A stretch of DNA of 41,793 bases from the NCBI GenBank assembly GCA_019637685.1, contig JAHBVF010000047.1:1-41793 (forward strand), written 5' to 3'. The notes under the pieces are model-generated. The model was not told the DNA's origin and made no database searches. It saw only the letters and a list, made by a program, of their open reading frames with translations. The stretch is from Caldilineaceae bacterium (GTDB taxonomy: Bacteria; Chloroflexota; Anaerolineae; Caldilineales; Caldilineaceae). Both the position numbers and the translations under genes were made by a program. Positions within the stretch are counted from its first letter, which is position 1, and each line of letters starts with the position of its first letter. Shown here piece after piece: positions 25,014-34,937 of this stretch.

Positions 25014-28000
25014 ATGAAGAAAACTGAAATCACAAACCCATCCCCCCGCGTCCGCTGGGTACGGGGGGGCACACTGTTTGGTATTCTGGCGCTGGTGATG
25101 GGTCTGCTGGCTACTTTTGGGCAGTCGGCGGCGGCCAAGGATCTGCCAGCGCCGGCCAACACCCCGCCTGTGATCAGTGCAATTGTTAACCAATCGATCA
25201 GCGAAGACGCTGTTTTGGGTCCGCTTGCTTTTACCATCAGCGATGCAGAGACAGCGCCGGCCCAACTGCAACTTTTTGTCACTTCTTCGAACACAGTGCT
25301 GTTTCCGGCCAGCAATCTGGTGTTGGGCGGCAGCGACGGCAATCGCACTGTCACCCTGACACCCGCGGCCGAAGGGTCGGGCAACGCGCTGATTACAGTG
25401 ATCGTCAGCGACGGTGCGGCTACAGCCCAGACTGCCTTTCTGGTGGCAGTCAGCCCGGTGGATGATTCGCCGACTATCAGCGGGCCGGACGACCAGACGG
25501 CCGAGGCTGGCCGCACGTTGGGGCCGCTGGCTGTGATACTGGGCGATGTGGACACAGATACAGCTACCCTCAGCCTGGGCGGCGTCTCGTCAGACCCGGC
25601 GCTACTGCCGCCTTCGGCTTTCGTCTTTGGGGGCAGCGGCGCCAACCGAACGCTTTCGCTTACACCCGACCCGTCACTCACGGGCAGTGCGGTAATCACA
25701 CTCACTGTACAGGACGCCACATCTTCGGCCACAGCGGTCTTTAATCTGACTGTGATTCCCCGCAACCAACCGCCTACTGTCTCGGCCATTGCCGACCAAC
25801 AGATGGAGGAAGATTCCACCAAAAGCTTTGCCTTTGTGGTCACCGATCTGGAGACGGCCAGCGACGACCTGATCTATACAGCCACCTCCTCCGGCCAGAG
25901 TATTGTCCCTAATCTGAACCTGAGCCTGGGCGGTAGCGGTCAAAACCGCATTCTGTCTGTCACCCCTGCCCCGGATCAGTATGGAACGGTTATCATCACT
26001 CTGAAGGTCAGCGATGGCGAGTTCACTGTCACCCGCAGCTTTTCCTTGACGATTCTGCCGGTCAATGATCCGCCCTCCATCAACGGCCTGACCAGCCAAA
26101 CCACGCCGGAGGACACGCCGATTCAGGTCAGCCTGGCCATCACAGATACAGACACACCGCTGAATCAGTTGTCCATCACAGGCACATCCACCGACCAGCA
26201 ATTGGTCCCCAACGCCAACATTACCATCAAAACCAATGGCAACAGCCGCGCTGTGCTGATTCAGCCCGCGGCCAATCGGTTCGGTTCTACAGTGATTTTG
26301 TTGACAGTAAACGATGGCACGAATTTCGCTGTGGCCTCGTTTCAACTGACGATTACGCCGGTGAACGATGCGCCGACAGTAGTCCCCTTCGCCAATCAGC
26401 GGATCAACGAAGATACGATTTTTGGCCCCTTCAGCTTTTCTGTTCAGGATGTGGAGTCCCCAGCCAGCGCGATTACAGCCACGGCCAGCGCAGCCAATAC
26501 AGTTCTGATCACCACCACCAATGTATCGGTGGCGGGCAGCGGCATCGAGCGTTCCCTTACGATCACGCCCACAGAAAATATGTACGGAGCATCTTTTGTG
26601 ACCATCGAGCTTGGCGACGGGGAGGATGTGAGTCGTTTTACCTTCACCCTCTTTGTAGATTCGGTCAATGATCGCCCACAGTTGGACGATCTGCCCGACG
26701 TGTCCACGCCAGAGGATAAACCGCTGACCATCGCCTTCAAAGCGTGGGATGTGGAGACGCCTTTCAGCCAGTTGTTCTATTCAGCCGAAACATCCAATCC
26801 TGGGCTATTGCCCCAGGGAAGTCTGCAATTCAGTCGCACCAGCACAGAGAACCGGCTGCGCATGTCGCCAGCGCCGGATATGTTCGGCTCGGCCATTGTG
26901 TCGGTAACGGTCAGCGACGGCCATTTGACCGCGACCAAAAGCTTTGTGCTCACTGTAGACGCTGTCAACGATCCGCCCACTGTATCCACACCCGCCAATC
27001 TCAGCACACCCCAGGGCATCACAGCCACGGCTGCTTTTGTCGTCAATGACAAGGACACGCCTTTGGATGCGCTGATCATTACCTTTGCCACATCGAATCC
27101 AACCCTCTTTCCCGACGGCTCTCTGGTCTTGGGCGGCAGCGGTAGCAGCCGTTCGGTCACATTGAACCCAGCCCAAGGGGTCTACGGTTCTGCCAATATC
27201 ACAATTCTGGTGGACGACGGAACAGACAATGCAACAAGCACATTCAAAGCCTCTGTGCTGGCTCCGCCCACCATCACCCCCATTCCAGACCAAAGCACGG
27301 ATGAAGATGTGTCTCTGGCCGTGGACTTCGCTGTGGGAGACCCGGACACAGACCTGCGCAGCCTGCGATTGACGGGCTTCACTGGCAACCCGTTGCTGGT
27401 TCCCGCTGCCAATATCACTTTTGCGGGCACAGGCGAATCGCGCACCGCGACTGTCCGACCTGCGCCCAATCTGAGCGGCACAGCCCGGCTGACTGTCACC
27501 GTAGGGGATGGAAGTCTGACTGCTTCCACGACCTTCACGCTGACTGTGCGTGCTGTCAATGATCCGCCGACCATCGCCACAATCCCGGCCCAACTGATCG
27601 ACCAGGACGGCACGGGAATCGTCACAGTTTCTATCGCCGATATCGACAATGACCCCGCCGCGCTTGTACTGACTGCCACCTCCTCCGCACCGGAATTGAT
27701 CCCCGACGACAGGCTGGAATTTGCCGGGAGTGGCGCCAGCCGCCGCCTGAGCTTCACGGCTGTCCACGGGCGCAGCGGCCTTGCCACCCTTACTGTGAAG
27801 GCCAGCGACGGCGCGGCAGAAGCCAGTATCTCTTTTGTGGTCACGGTCAATGGCGCGCCTTCCTTCGCTGGTCTTGGCGATATGAGCGTGGCCGAAGATT
27901 CCAGCGAAACCCTCGCTTTTACTGTGTCCGACCCGGACCTGGACCCGGATCGCCTGCGTTTGTCCGCGCTTTCGGCAGACACGCAACTGATCCGCAACGA

Positions 28001-31000
28001 AGCGCTGGTCCTGGCCGGTTCGGGCACAGCACGTACATTGAAAATTCAGCCAGAGCCAAACCAGAATGGAATGACGACGATTACACTCTTCGCTGATGAT
28101 GGCCGTCTGCGCACAGCCTTTGCCTTTCGGGTCACAGTTCTGTCTGTGAACGACAGACCCACCATCAGCACGATTGGGAATCAGGTGACGGACGAGGATA
28201 CGACCAACGGGCCGGTCCCCTTTGCCATCGGCGACATCGACACCCCCCTGGCCGCGCTCGAACTTTTCGGCAGCTCGTCGAACCCTCTGCTCCTGCCCCA
28301 CACCAGTATCGTCTTTGGCGGCGAGGGGACCAATCGCTCTATTAGTCTGACCCCGGCCCCCAACCTCTACGGCACAGCGGCTGTCACAGTCACGGTCAGC
28401 GACGGCGGCCTGCTCGCCAGCACGTCCTACACGCTGACTGTTCTGCCTGTCAACGATCCGCCCGCTATCGCGGCTATTGCCGCCCAGAGCACAGATGAAG
28501 ACACACCTGTGACTGTCACGTTTCTGGTCAGCGATATCGACAGTTCTCTGGCCGATGTGACTGTGTCGGGCCGTTCCAGCCAGCAGGAACTGGTGAACGA
28601 CAGCGGCTTACTCGTCGCTGGCAGCGGGGCCGAGCGTACGGTCATTATCACGCCTCTGCCAGACCAGTCAGGCACGACGACCATCACCCTCAAGGCCAGC
28701 GACGGCAGCCTGACCAGCGAGCGATCCTTTGTACTTACGGTCGACGGGGGCAATGATGGGCCGACCCTGGACCCCATAGCCGATCAGGAGATGGATGAAG
28801 ATACGGTGCTGGGCGTGGGGCTGGGGCTGAACGACATCGATACACCCCTGGCCCAATTGCAGGTTGAAATCACATCCGGCAATCTGGCAATTGTGCCAGC
28901 CACGGGGTCTTGGGTCGAGGGTGTGGGCGCACAACGCACACTCTTCCTGCGGCCCGCCAAAGATCGCAATGGGGAACTGAATGTTACGGTACACGCCACC
29001 GACGGGGAATACCTGACCAGCCGCACCTTTCGCCTGATCGTACACCCGGTGAACGATCCACCCGTGGCAGTGGATGACCGGGTGCAGGTGATGAATACGC
29101 CTTCCATCAATGTGGGCGTGCTGGCCAACGACCAGGACGTGGATCGGGACCCCCTACAGGTGGTGAAAGTTTCCCAGGGGGTCTACGGCGCAATTTCCAT
29201 CAATTCGGACAATACCCTGCGCTATCTGATGCCACCGGATTTCATCGGTGAAGAAATAATCGACTATACAGTGGACGACGGCCACGGCCAGCAATCCACA
29301 GCCCAACTGACGCTCGTTGTTGTCGGCGAATCCGGGGCTGATGCTCCCGTCGTCCACAACATTTCGCCGCAAGCATTTGACAACGACCGCTCGGTGCAGA
29401 TAGCCCTAACCGGTCTCAATTTCAGCGGTCCGGTCCAGGTCTCGCTTGGCCCCTATCCTCTGCTCAACGTGCAGGTGGAGGAGAGCCGCCGGATAGTTGC
29501 CACCGTGCCCGCCTTCCTGCCCCCCGGCCAATACGATCTCATCGTCACATTCCCCAACGGGGTCACGGTGATCCGCCGGGCTGATTTTACTGTGACAACT
29601 GCCGGTGTCGCCGTAACCGATGTGCGCCCGAGCCGCTCGGCCCAGGACACGCCCCAGCTCATCAATATTTATGGGTTCAACTTCACAGCAGATGCAGTCG
29701 TATTGCTGGACGAGCAGCCCTTGGAGACGCACTTCCTCTCCACCCGCCATTTGCAGGCGATGGTTCCGTCAGAAGCAGCCCCGCCGGGTGTCTATCCCGT
29801 GACTGTACGGCGAGGAGATGGCCTCCACGCAACCCAGGCCAATGCCTTTACCATCTACACAGCCACCAGCGACGATCTTTTCGCCTATCCCTACGAGTTG
29901 TGGAGCGCTCCGGTCGCGCTCTACGCAGGCCAGTCAGTGTTGATCGGGCTGCGGGTGCATCGACAGAGGGGGGAGCAACCCCTGCTGGATGTGCCGGTCG
30001 CTTTCTATAGCGGCGAACCAGGCACACAGACCTATCTGGGACAGGCATTGGTTCCTCTGCTACAGGGCAATGGCGACACCAGCACCCAGGCCCTGACCTG
30101 GACCCCGCCCGCGCCCGGCAACTATACCCTGTACGCGGTCATCGATCCGGACAACCGGTTGGCCGAGAGCAACGAAGATAATAATATTCTCAGGCGGAAT
30201 ATCACTGTGCTGCCGACTGCCGCGGACATGGCCGCGCCCAGCGTGGAGAGTCTGCTCATCCGCGGCGGAATGGTGACGACAGACAAGCCGGAGATCGAAG
30301 TGCAGGTGCAAGCCAAAGATGGCGGCTCCGGTGTACGGGCCATCTTTCTGGTGGAGTACGAGTACAACCAGGGCGCCGGACGTTGGACACCTGTCCAGTG
30401 GTCTGGCTGGATGGATTACATCAGCCATCCGACTATTTATCCCTGGAAACTGCTGCCTTCGCCCGGCGCTCGCTACATCTATGCCTGGGCCGCGGACAAT
30501 GCGGGCAACATCTCGGCCCAGCCAGCCATCGGCCTGATCAACTATGCACATCCGTTTGATGACAAACTGGAAGCGGGCGAGACCCGTCTCTATCGCTACG
30601 CGCTGCAAGTGAGCGAGCAGATGCTGGCGTTTGTCATCCCCGGCCAGGGCGACCCGGACCTGTATATCTGGCCGCCGGATTACCAGAGCCGGGGGCCGTG
30701 GGTGACGAACCTGCCCGATGCAGTGGATGAAACCGGCTTTGTGGCCCCTGTCGCGGGTGTTTATCAGATGGAAGTCACTGGGTTCACCCCGTCCACCTAT
30801 CGCACAGTTGTGGAGGTGCGCGCCGGCGGTCCTCGCAGTACCCCAGCGCCCAACAGCAATCTGGACCCATCCAAGCCTGTACGTTCCGAGCCATTTGTGC
30901 CTGTGACTCTGTCACCCAATACCAAATACGCCCTGCCCCTGGGGCCTATATCCGAAGAGGCGGCCCAACCCGTCTCCAATCCGTCTGACCCCTCCGATCC

Positions 31001-31055
31001 ACCCGACCCGCGGCCAGCCGATATTCGTATCTTTCTGCCCGCGGTGCAAAGATAG
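25014..31055 (+). CDS. giant surface protein with 13 cadherin-like repeats, TIG, CARDB and PPC domains
   Basis: The 2013-residue product has a signal peptide (about 18-41, cut after AAA). From residue 49 to 1346 it consists of about 13 repeats of ~100 residues, each opening with N-D-P-P-T-I and containing an E-D-T motif, a GGSG-NRTLTLTPA strand and TVTVSDG; this is the cadherin-like/tandem-95 pattern. A fourteenth, divergent module (VLANDQDVDRDPL) follows to about 1440. Two TIG/IPT domains (about 1442-1620), a CARDB-like domain (about 1621-1730), a divergent beta domain (to ~1843) and a pre-peptidase PPC-like domain (about 1844-1940) complete it. It ends IFLPAVQR after a Pro/Asp linker. It should form an extended adhesive or structural rod. 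ATG 25014 puts a basic Met-Lys-Lys start ahead of the signal; ATG 24987 overlaps the previous gene. Confidence 0.85.
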   Translation: MKKTEITNPSPRVRWVRGGTLFGILALVMGLLATFGQSAAAKDLPAPANTPPVISAIVNQSISEDAVLGPLAFTISDAETAPAQLQLFVTSSNTVLFPASNLVLGGSDGNRTVTLTPAAEGSGNALITVIVSDGAATAQTAFLVAVSPVDDSPTISGPDDQTAEAGRTLGPLAVILGDVDTDTATLSLGGVSSDPALLPPSAFVFGGSGANRTLSLTPDPSLTGSAVITLTVQDATSSATAVFNLTVIPRNQPPTVSAIADQQMEEDSTKSFAFVVTDLETASDDLIYTATSSGQSIVPNLNLSLGGSGQNRILSVTPAPDQYGTVIITLKVSDGEFTVTRSFSLTILPVNDPPSINGLTSQTTPEDTPIQVSLAITDTDTPLNQLSITGTSTDQQLVPNANITIKTNGNSRAVLIQPAANRFGSTVILLTVNDGTNFAVASFQLTITPVNDAPTVVPFANQRINEDTIFGPFSFSVQDVESPASAITATASAANTVLITTTNVSVAGSGIERSLTITPTENMYGASFVTIELGDGEDVSRFTFTLFVDSVNDRPQLDDLPDVSTPEDKPLTIAFKAWDVETPFSQLFYSAETSNPGLLPQGSLQFSRTSTENRLRMSPAPDMFGSAIVSVTVSDGHLTATKSFVLTVDAVNDPPTVSTPANLSTPQGITATAAFVVNDKDTPLDALIITFATSNPTLFPDGSLVLGGSGSSRSVTLNPAQGVYGSANITILVDDGTDNATSTFKASVLAPPTITPIPDQSTDEDVSLAVDFAVGDPDTDLRSLRLTGFTGNPLLVPAANITFAGTGESRTATVRPAPNLSGTARLTVTVGDGSLTASTTFTLTVRAVNDPPTIATIPAQLIDQDGTGIVTVSIADIDNDPAALVLTATSSAPELIPDDRLEFAGSGASRRLSFTAVHGRSGLATLTVKASDGAAEASISFVVTVNGAPSFAGLGDMSVAEDSSETLAFTVSDPDLDPDRLRLSALSADTQLIRNEALVLAGSGTARTLKIQPEPNQNGMTTITLFADDGRLRTAFAFRVTVLSVNDRPTISTIGNQVTDEDTTNGPVPFAIGDIDTPLAALELFGSSSNPLLLPHTSIVFGGEGTNRSISLTPAPNLYGTAAVTVTVSDGGLLASTSYTLTVLPVNDPPAIAAIAAQSTDEDTPVTVTFLVSDIDSSLADVTVSGRSSQQELVNDSGLLVAGSGAERTVIITPLPDQSGTTTITLKASDGSLTSERSFVLTVDGGNDGPTLDPIADQEMDEDTVLGVGLGLNDIDTPLAQLQVEITSGNLAIVPATGSWVEGVGAQRTLFLRPAKDRNGELNVTVHATDGEYLTSRTFRLIVHPVNDPPVAVDDRVQVMNTPSINVGVLANDQDVDRDPLQVVKVSQGVYGAISINSDNTLRYLMPPDFIGEEIIDYTVDDGHGQQSTAQLTLVVVGESGADAPVVHNISPQAFDNDRSVQIALTGLNFSGPVQVSLGPYPLLNVQVEESRRIVATVPAFLPPGQYDLIVTFPNGVTVIRRADFTVTTAGVAVTDVRPSRSAQDTPQLINIYGFNFTADAVVLLDEQPLETHFLSTRHLQAMVPSEAAPPGVYPVTVRRGDGLHATQANAFTIYTATSDDLFAYPYELWSAPVALYAGQSVLIGLRVHRQRGEQPLLDVPVAFYSGEPGTQTYLGQALVPLLQGNGDTSTQALTWTPPAPGNYTLYAVIDPDNRLAESNEDNNILRRNITVLPTAADMAAPSVESLLIRGGMVTTDKPEIEVQVQAKDGGSGVRAIFLVEYEYNQGAGRWTPVQWSGWMDYISHPTIYPWKLLPSPGARYIYAWAADNAGNISAQPAIGLINYAHPFDDKLEAGETRLYRYALQVSEQMLAFVIPGQGDPDLYIWPPDYQSRGPWVTNLPDAVDETGFVAPVAGVYQMEVTGFTPSTYRTVVEVRAGGPRSTPAPNSNLDPSKPVRSEPFVPVTLSPNTKYALPLGPISEEAAQPVSNPSDPSDPPDPRPADIRIFLPAVQR

Positions 31056-31074
31056 ACGCAAAGACAATTGAAAG

Positions 31075-31116
31075 TGGGGATTGGGTAGTGATTTAGCAGC
31101 CACTGCCCAATCCCCA
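31075..31116. terminator. hairpin after the surface-protein operon
   Basis: A 16-bp stem (31075-31090 with 31101-31116, one G-T pair) with a 10-nt loop lies 20 nt after the stop at 31055. There is no T tract; CCAATCCCC units repeat just after it, so it may equally be a dispersed repeat of the 'ATCCCCAATCCCC' sort. Confidence 0.45.
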
Positions 31117-31159
31117 ACCCCTAAAATCCAATCCCCAATCCCCGCTTTTCTCGTCCCTG

Positions 31160-31168
31160 TGCTATAAT
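31160..31168 (+). promoter_or_regulatory. extended -10 promoter of transketolase
   Basis: TG-C-TATAAT (31160-31168) is a perfect extended -10. No good -35 is visible, which is normal for extended -10 promoters. The leader to ATG 31233 is about 58 nt and contains AAGGA at 31221-31225. Confidence 0.6.
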
Positions 31169-31232
31169 CCTCTCAACTTGAATACAGGTTTTCTTCCTGT
31201 TTCACAACGCCATCACCCAAAAGGACAGACCC

Positions 31233-33278
31233 ATGTCATCATCTACAATTCCAGCGCTGGACACGCCTGCTCTCGATCCAGTCTTTGAAGATCGTTGCCT
31301 GAACACCATACGCCTGCTGGTTGTGGACGCGGTGGAAGCTGCCAACTCCGGCCATGCCGGCCTGCCGATGGGCATGGCCAGCGCGACATCGGCCCTGTGG
31401 ACCCGACACATGCGCTATAGCCCGGCCAACCCGGCCTGGAACAACCGGGACCGTTTTGTGCTCAGCGCGGGCCACGGCTCTATGCTGCTCTACGCGATGC
31501 TTCACCTCACCGGCTACGATCTCCCCCTGGACGAACTGAAGAACTTCCGCCAGTGGGGCAGCCGCACGCCGGGCCATCCCGAATACGGCCACACGCCCGG
31601 TGTGGAGACGACAACCGGACCCCTGGGCCAGGGCTTTGCCAATGGGGTGGGTATGGCTATCGCGGAACGTTGGCTGGCTACCCACTACAACCGGCCCGGC
31701 TTCCCGGTGGTCGATCACCACACATACGCGGTGGTCAGCGATGGGGATCTGATGGAAGGTATATCCCAGGAAGCGGCCAGCTTGGCAGGCCATCTGCGTC
31801 TGGGCAAACTCATCTACCTCTACGACGACAACCGGGTCACCATCGACGGGTACACCGATCTGGCCTTCAGCGAAGACCAGTACAAACGCTTTGAAGCCTA
31901 TGGCTGGCACGTACAGAAGATCGACGGGATGGACGGCGAGGCGGTCTCCGCGGCCATCACCGCGGCCCAGGCCGATCCCCGGCCCAGTCTGATCGGATGC
32001 AAGACAATCATCGGCTTTGGCAACCCGGACTTGCAGGGCAAGCCCAAAGCCCACTCGGACGCGTTCGGCCCTGCCGGGGTGGAAGCGACCAAACGCAATC
32101 TGGAATGGCCTCTGGAACCCACCTTTTTTGTGCCGCAGGATGTGGCTGCCTTCTACGGGCAGGCAGTGGACCGGGGCGAAAAGCTGGAAGCTGCCTACAA
32201 CCAACTCTTCACCGACTATAGCGCAGCCCACCCGGAGCTGGCCGCGGAATTGTGCCATGTGCTGGCCGGTGATCTGCCGGAGAAGTGGGCGGAAGCCATC
32301 CCCACCTTCGACGCGCCGGGCAGCCAGGCCACCCGCAATGCCAGCGGCAGCGTTTTGAACGCGCTGGCAAAGGTTATCCCCAATCTGATTGGTGGCAGCG
32401 CGGACCTGGCCCCCAGCAACAAAACCATCATCAGCGGCAGCGGCGCGGTCGGCCCGGACGATTTCAGCGGCCGCAATTTCCATTTCGGTGTGCGCGAGCA
32501 CGGCATGGGTGGTATTCTCAATGGTATGGCCCTCCACGGCGGGGTAATTCCCTACGGCGGGACATTCCTCGTTTTCAGCGATTATATGCGTCCCAGCATT
32601 CGCCTGGCCGCGCTGATGGGCATCCGGGTTGTCTACGTCTTTACCCACGACAGCGTGGGCGTGGGCGAGGACGGCCCCACCCACCAGCCGGTGGAACAGG
32701 TGGCTGCTCTGCGGGCTATCCCCAATCTCTCAGTCATCCGCCCGGCGGATGCCAACGAGGCTGCCGAAGCCTGGCGGTTGGCTGTGGGCCGAACCGATGG
32801 CCCCACCGCGCTGATCCTCACCCGCCAAAATCTGGCGACAGTCGATCGTGGGGGTGCTGGGGTGGGCGCGGCCAGCGGCACACGCCGGGGCGGATACGTC
32901 CTTTGGGCCAATGGGGACAAACCGGAGATTGTGCTGGTGGGCAGTGGCAGCGAAGTGGAGATTGCCCTGGCCGCGGGTCAACAGTTGGCCGAAGAAGGGC
33001 GCACAGTCCAGGTGGTCAGCCTGCCCAGCTGGGACATTTTTGCAGCCCAGGACAGGGCCTACCAAACCGCAGTTCTGCCCGCGGCTGCGCCCAAAGTCGC
33101 CATCGAAGCCGGGGTGACAATGGGCTGGGATCGCTGGGTGGGCAACGATCCGGCCCGCAGCGCCATCATCGGTGTGGATCACTTTGGGGCCAGCGCTCCC
33201 TACAAGCGGGTCTACGAGGAGTTTGGGTTGACCGCGGCGGCTGTGGCAGCAAAGGCGCGGGAACTGATGGCGGGGTGA
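31233..33278 (+). CDS. tkt: transketolase
   Basis: This thiamine-diphosphate enzyme moves two-carbon ketol units between sugar phosphates in the pentose phosphate pathway (and in the Calvin cycle where present). The 681-residue length is normal for the full-size enzyme. Landmarks are NSGHAGLPMGMA near the N-terminus, GPLGQG, the thiamine-diphosphate motif beginning SDGDLMEG and continuing to an N (YDDNRVTIDG), the Pyr domain entry GGSADLAPSN, the catalytic Glu region FGVREHGMG, HDSVGVGEDGPTHQP, and the C-terminal domain GSGSEVEIALAA. AAGGA seven nt before ATG 31233 supports the start. It is preceded by its own promoter and is followed by 92 nt before the next gene; no terminator was seen. Confidence 0.96.
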   Translation: MSSSTIPALDTPALDPVFEDRCLNTIRLLVVDAVEAANSGHAGLPMGMASATSALWTRHMRYSPANPAWNNRDRFVLSAGHGSMLLYAMLHLTGYDLPLDELKNFRQWGSRTPGHPEYGHTPGVETTTGPLGQGFANGVGMAIAERWLATHYNRPGFPVVDHHTYAVVSDGDLMEGISQEAASLAGHLRLGKLIYLYDDNRVTIDGYTDLAFSEDQYKRFEAYGWHVQKIDGMDGEAVSAAITAAQADPRPSLIGCKTIIGFGNPDLQGKPKAHSDAFGPAGVEATKRNLEWPLEPTFFVPQDVAAFYGQAVDRGEKLEAAYNQLFTDYSAAHPELAAELCHVLAGDLPEKWAEAIPTFDAPGSQATRNASGSVLNALAKVIPNLIGGSADLAPSNKTIISGSGAVGPDDFSGRNFHFGVREHGMGGILNGMALHGGVIPYGGTFLVFSDYMRPSIRLAALMGIRVVYVFTHDSVGVGEDGPTHQPVEQVAALRAIPNLSVIRPADANEAAEAWRLAVGRTDGPTALILTRQNLATVDRGGAGVGAASGTRRGGYVLWANGDKPEIVLVGSGSEVEIALAAGQQLAEEGRTVQVVSLPSWDIFAAQDRAYQTAVLPAAAPKVAIEAGVTMGWDRWVGNDPARSAIIGVDHFGASAPYKRVYEEFGLTAAAVAAKARELMAG

Positions 33279-33370
33279 GAAAGCGGCGCGGTGAGAAGGC
33301 TGAGGGGTAATAGAGGCGGCAGTGATTCGCACTATTGCTCCTCCACCGTCTCATTTTCAGGAGTTCAACT

Positions 33371-33862
33371 TTGACTATTCAGCTCTCTACTCTTATTCGC
33401 CGCACCCGCCAGCACCACGCGCTGGAACACGCAACAATCCATTTGTTGGCCGCGTCCCATCCGTATCTTTCCCTGGCTGGCTGGAGCGATCCCCTGGGCT
33501 TCACGCTTTTTGGGAATGTGGAGACCGGGGCTGTCTGGCAGGCCGTTCGCCAGGCTCTGTTGCGCCTGCAAGCCGGAGAGAGCGCGCTTGCCCGCCACCC
33601 CAATTGCGGGACGAATCTGGCAACAAAAGTTGTGCTCGTCACAGGGGCAGGGCTGTTGGGGGGCGCGGGCAAACGGCGGCTCAGCCAGCGCATCACCGGC
33701 TCGGCTCTGCTCGTATCGGCCGCGCTCTTTGTGGCCCACCCCCTGGGCATGTACTTTCAGAAATTTACGACTCTGGCCGATGTGGCTGACTGCTGGTTGG
33801 TCAATGTAGAGCAGGTGACGGCTACACCCCGGCCAATACACCGGGTTACTTTTGGGCGATGA
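33371..33862 (+). CDS. small protein resembling DUF6391
   Basis: The 163-residue product begins with a TTG at 33371, chosen because AGGAG (33359-33363) lies 7 nt upstream; the frame is open to 33335. The conserved core HALEHATIHLL near residue 15 and a later HPNCGTNLATK are features I associate with DUF6391, a family of unknown function in cyanobacteria and Chloroflexota. One hydrophobic segment (ITGSALLVSAALFVAHPLG) suggests membrane association. The stop overlaps the holA start by 4 nt (ATGA), so the two genes are coupled. Confidence 0.65.
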   Translation: MTIQLSTLIRRTRQHHALEHATIHLLAASHPYLSLAGWSDPLGFTLFGNVETGAVWQAVRQALLRLQAGESALARHPNCGTNLATKVVLVTGAGLLGGAGKRRLSQRITGSALLVSAALFVAHPLGMYFQKFTTLADVADCWLVNVEQVTATPRPIHRVTFGR

Positions 33863-34896
33863 TCTATCTATTTCTCGATGCCGACGACTATCTGCTCAGC
33901 CGTCGCCTGGCTGTGTTGAAGGCGCAGATGGGCGACGCAGAGATGGCCGATCTGAATGTGACCGATCTGGCGGCCAGCCAGACTGACGCAGCCGATATTC
34001 TCTATCACGCGGGGACAATGCCCTTTCTGGCGGAACGGCGGCTGGTGATCGTGCGGGATTATCTGGGCCAATTGGACAAACGCATGGGGGCCAGCAAAGG
34101 CACGGAAAGTGCTGCCTACACAGAAGCGGCCCGGCTGCTGAAGGATATTGTCCACGTGCCTTCGTCCAACGATCTGGTCTTTGTGGACAAGGGCGTGGAC
34201 AAGCGGCGCCATTTATGGAAGGGCTTCAGCAGCGAAGGGGAGAAATCAGACGGATTGGCGGATTTGATTGCGTCGGGCCGGGCCGTGCTGGAAGAGATGG
34301 GGACACCGGACGCCCGCCAACTGAACGGGTGGATTATGCGGGCTGCCAAAGAGGAGAAGATTGGGATTGATGGCCAGGCCGTACAGATGCTGGCCAATTT
34401 TGTGGGGCCAAACCTGCGTCAACTGAGCAATGAACTGCAAAAACTGGCCGCGTATGCGGGGGGCCGCACAATTAGCGGCGCCGACGTGAAGTTGATGGTC
34501 AGTGACAGCAGCGAAGGATTGATTTGGGACCTGACGGATGCCCTCAGCCAGCGGGATGGGCGCAAGGCTATGCGATCCCTGCACGATCTGCGCCGGGGGG
34601 ATGCCAATCCGTTCTATCTGCTGACAATGATGGCCCGCCAATACCGCATTTTGATCAAAGTCAAAGACGCGATGGGGCGGGGCAGCAGCAATGAAAACGA
34701 GATTGCCAAAGAGGTGAAGGAAAGTCCCTATCCGGTCAAAAAGGCTATGCAGCAATGCCGGCGCTATAGGATGGAGGAATTGGAATCGGTGTTGGAGCGT
34801 CTGTTACAGGCGGACTTCGCCATGAAAACCGGCGTCGATCCTGAGACAGAAATTGAGATTCTGGTGGCCGAACTGACCCAATCCCCATCGAAATGA
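33859..34896 (+). CDS. holA: DNA polymerase III delta subunit
   Basis: Delta is the clamp-loader subunit that opens the beta sliding clamp. The 345-residue product has the typical N-terminal fold opening (FLDADDYLLSRRL), followed by MPFLAERRLVIVRDYLG, which corresponds to the beta-contacting strand region, then NDLVFVDKGVDKRRHLWK and a helical C-terminal part (NEIAKEVKESPYPVKKAMQQC, ADFAMKTGVDPETEIEILVAELT). Length is normal. The start ATG overlaps the DUF6391-like stop, so it is the second gene of a short operon downstream of transketolase. No strong terminator was seen after it. Confidence 0.9.
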   Translation: MIYLFLDADDYLLSRRLAVLKAQMGDAEMADLNVTDLAASQTDAADILYHAGTMPFLAERRLVIVRDYLGQLDKRMGASKGTESAAYTEAARLLKDIVHVPSSNDLVFVDKGVDKRRHLWKGFSSEGEKSDGLADLIASGRAVLEEMGTPDARQLNGWIMRAAKEEKIGIDGQAVQMLANFVGPNLRQLSNELQKLAAYAGGRTISGADVKLMVSDSSEGLIWDLTDALSQRDGRKAMRSLHDLRRGDANPFYLLTMMARQYRILIKVKDAMGRGSSNENEIAKEVKESPYPVKKAMQQCRRYRMEELESVLERLLQADFAMKTGVDPETEIEILVAELTQSPSK

Positions 34897-34937
34897 GAGG
34901 AAATCATCGGTTTCGTTTCATTGGAGAAATACTGGTG

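Noticed and set aside
24104..25843. 579-codon minus-strand open frame
   Set aside because: It covers the junction of two exported-protein genes on the other strand and resembles no protein; the plus frames are continuous and full of recognised repeats.
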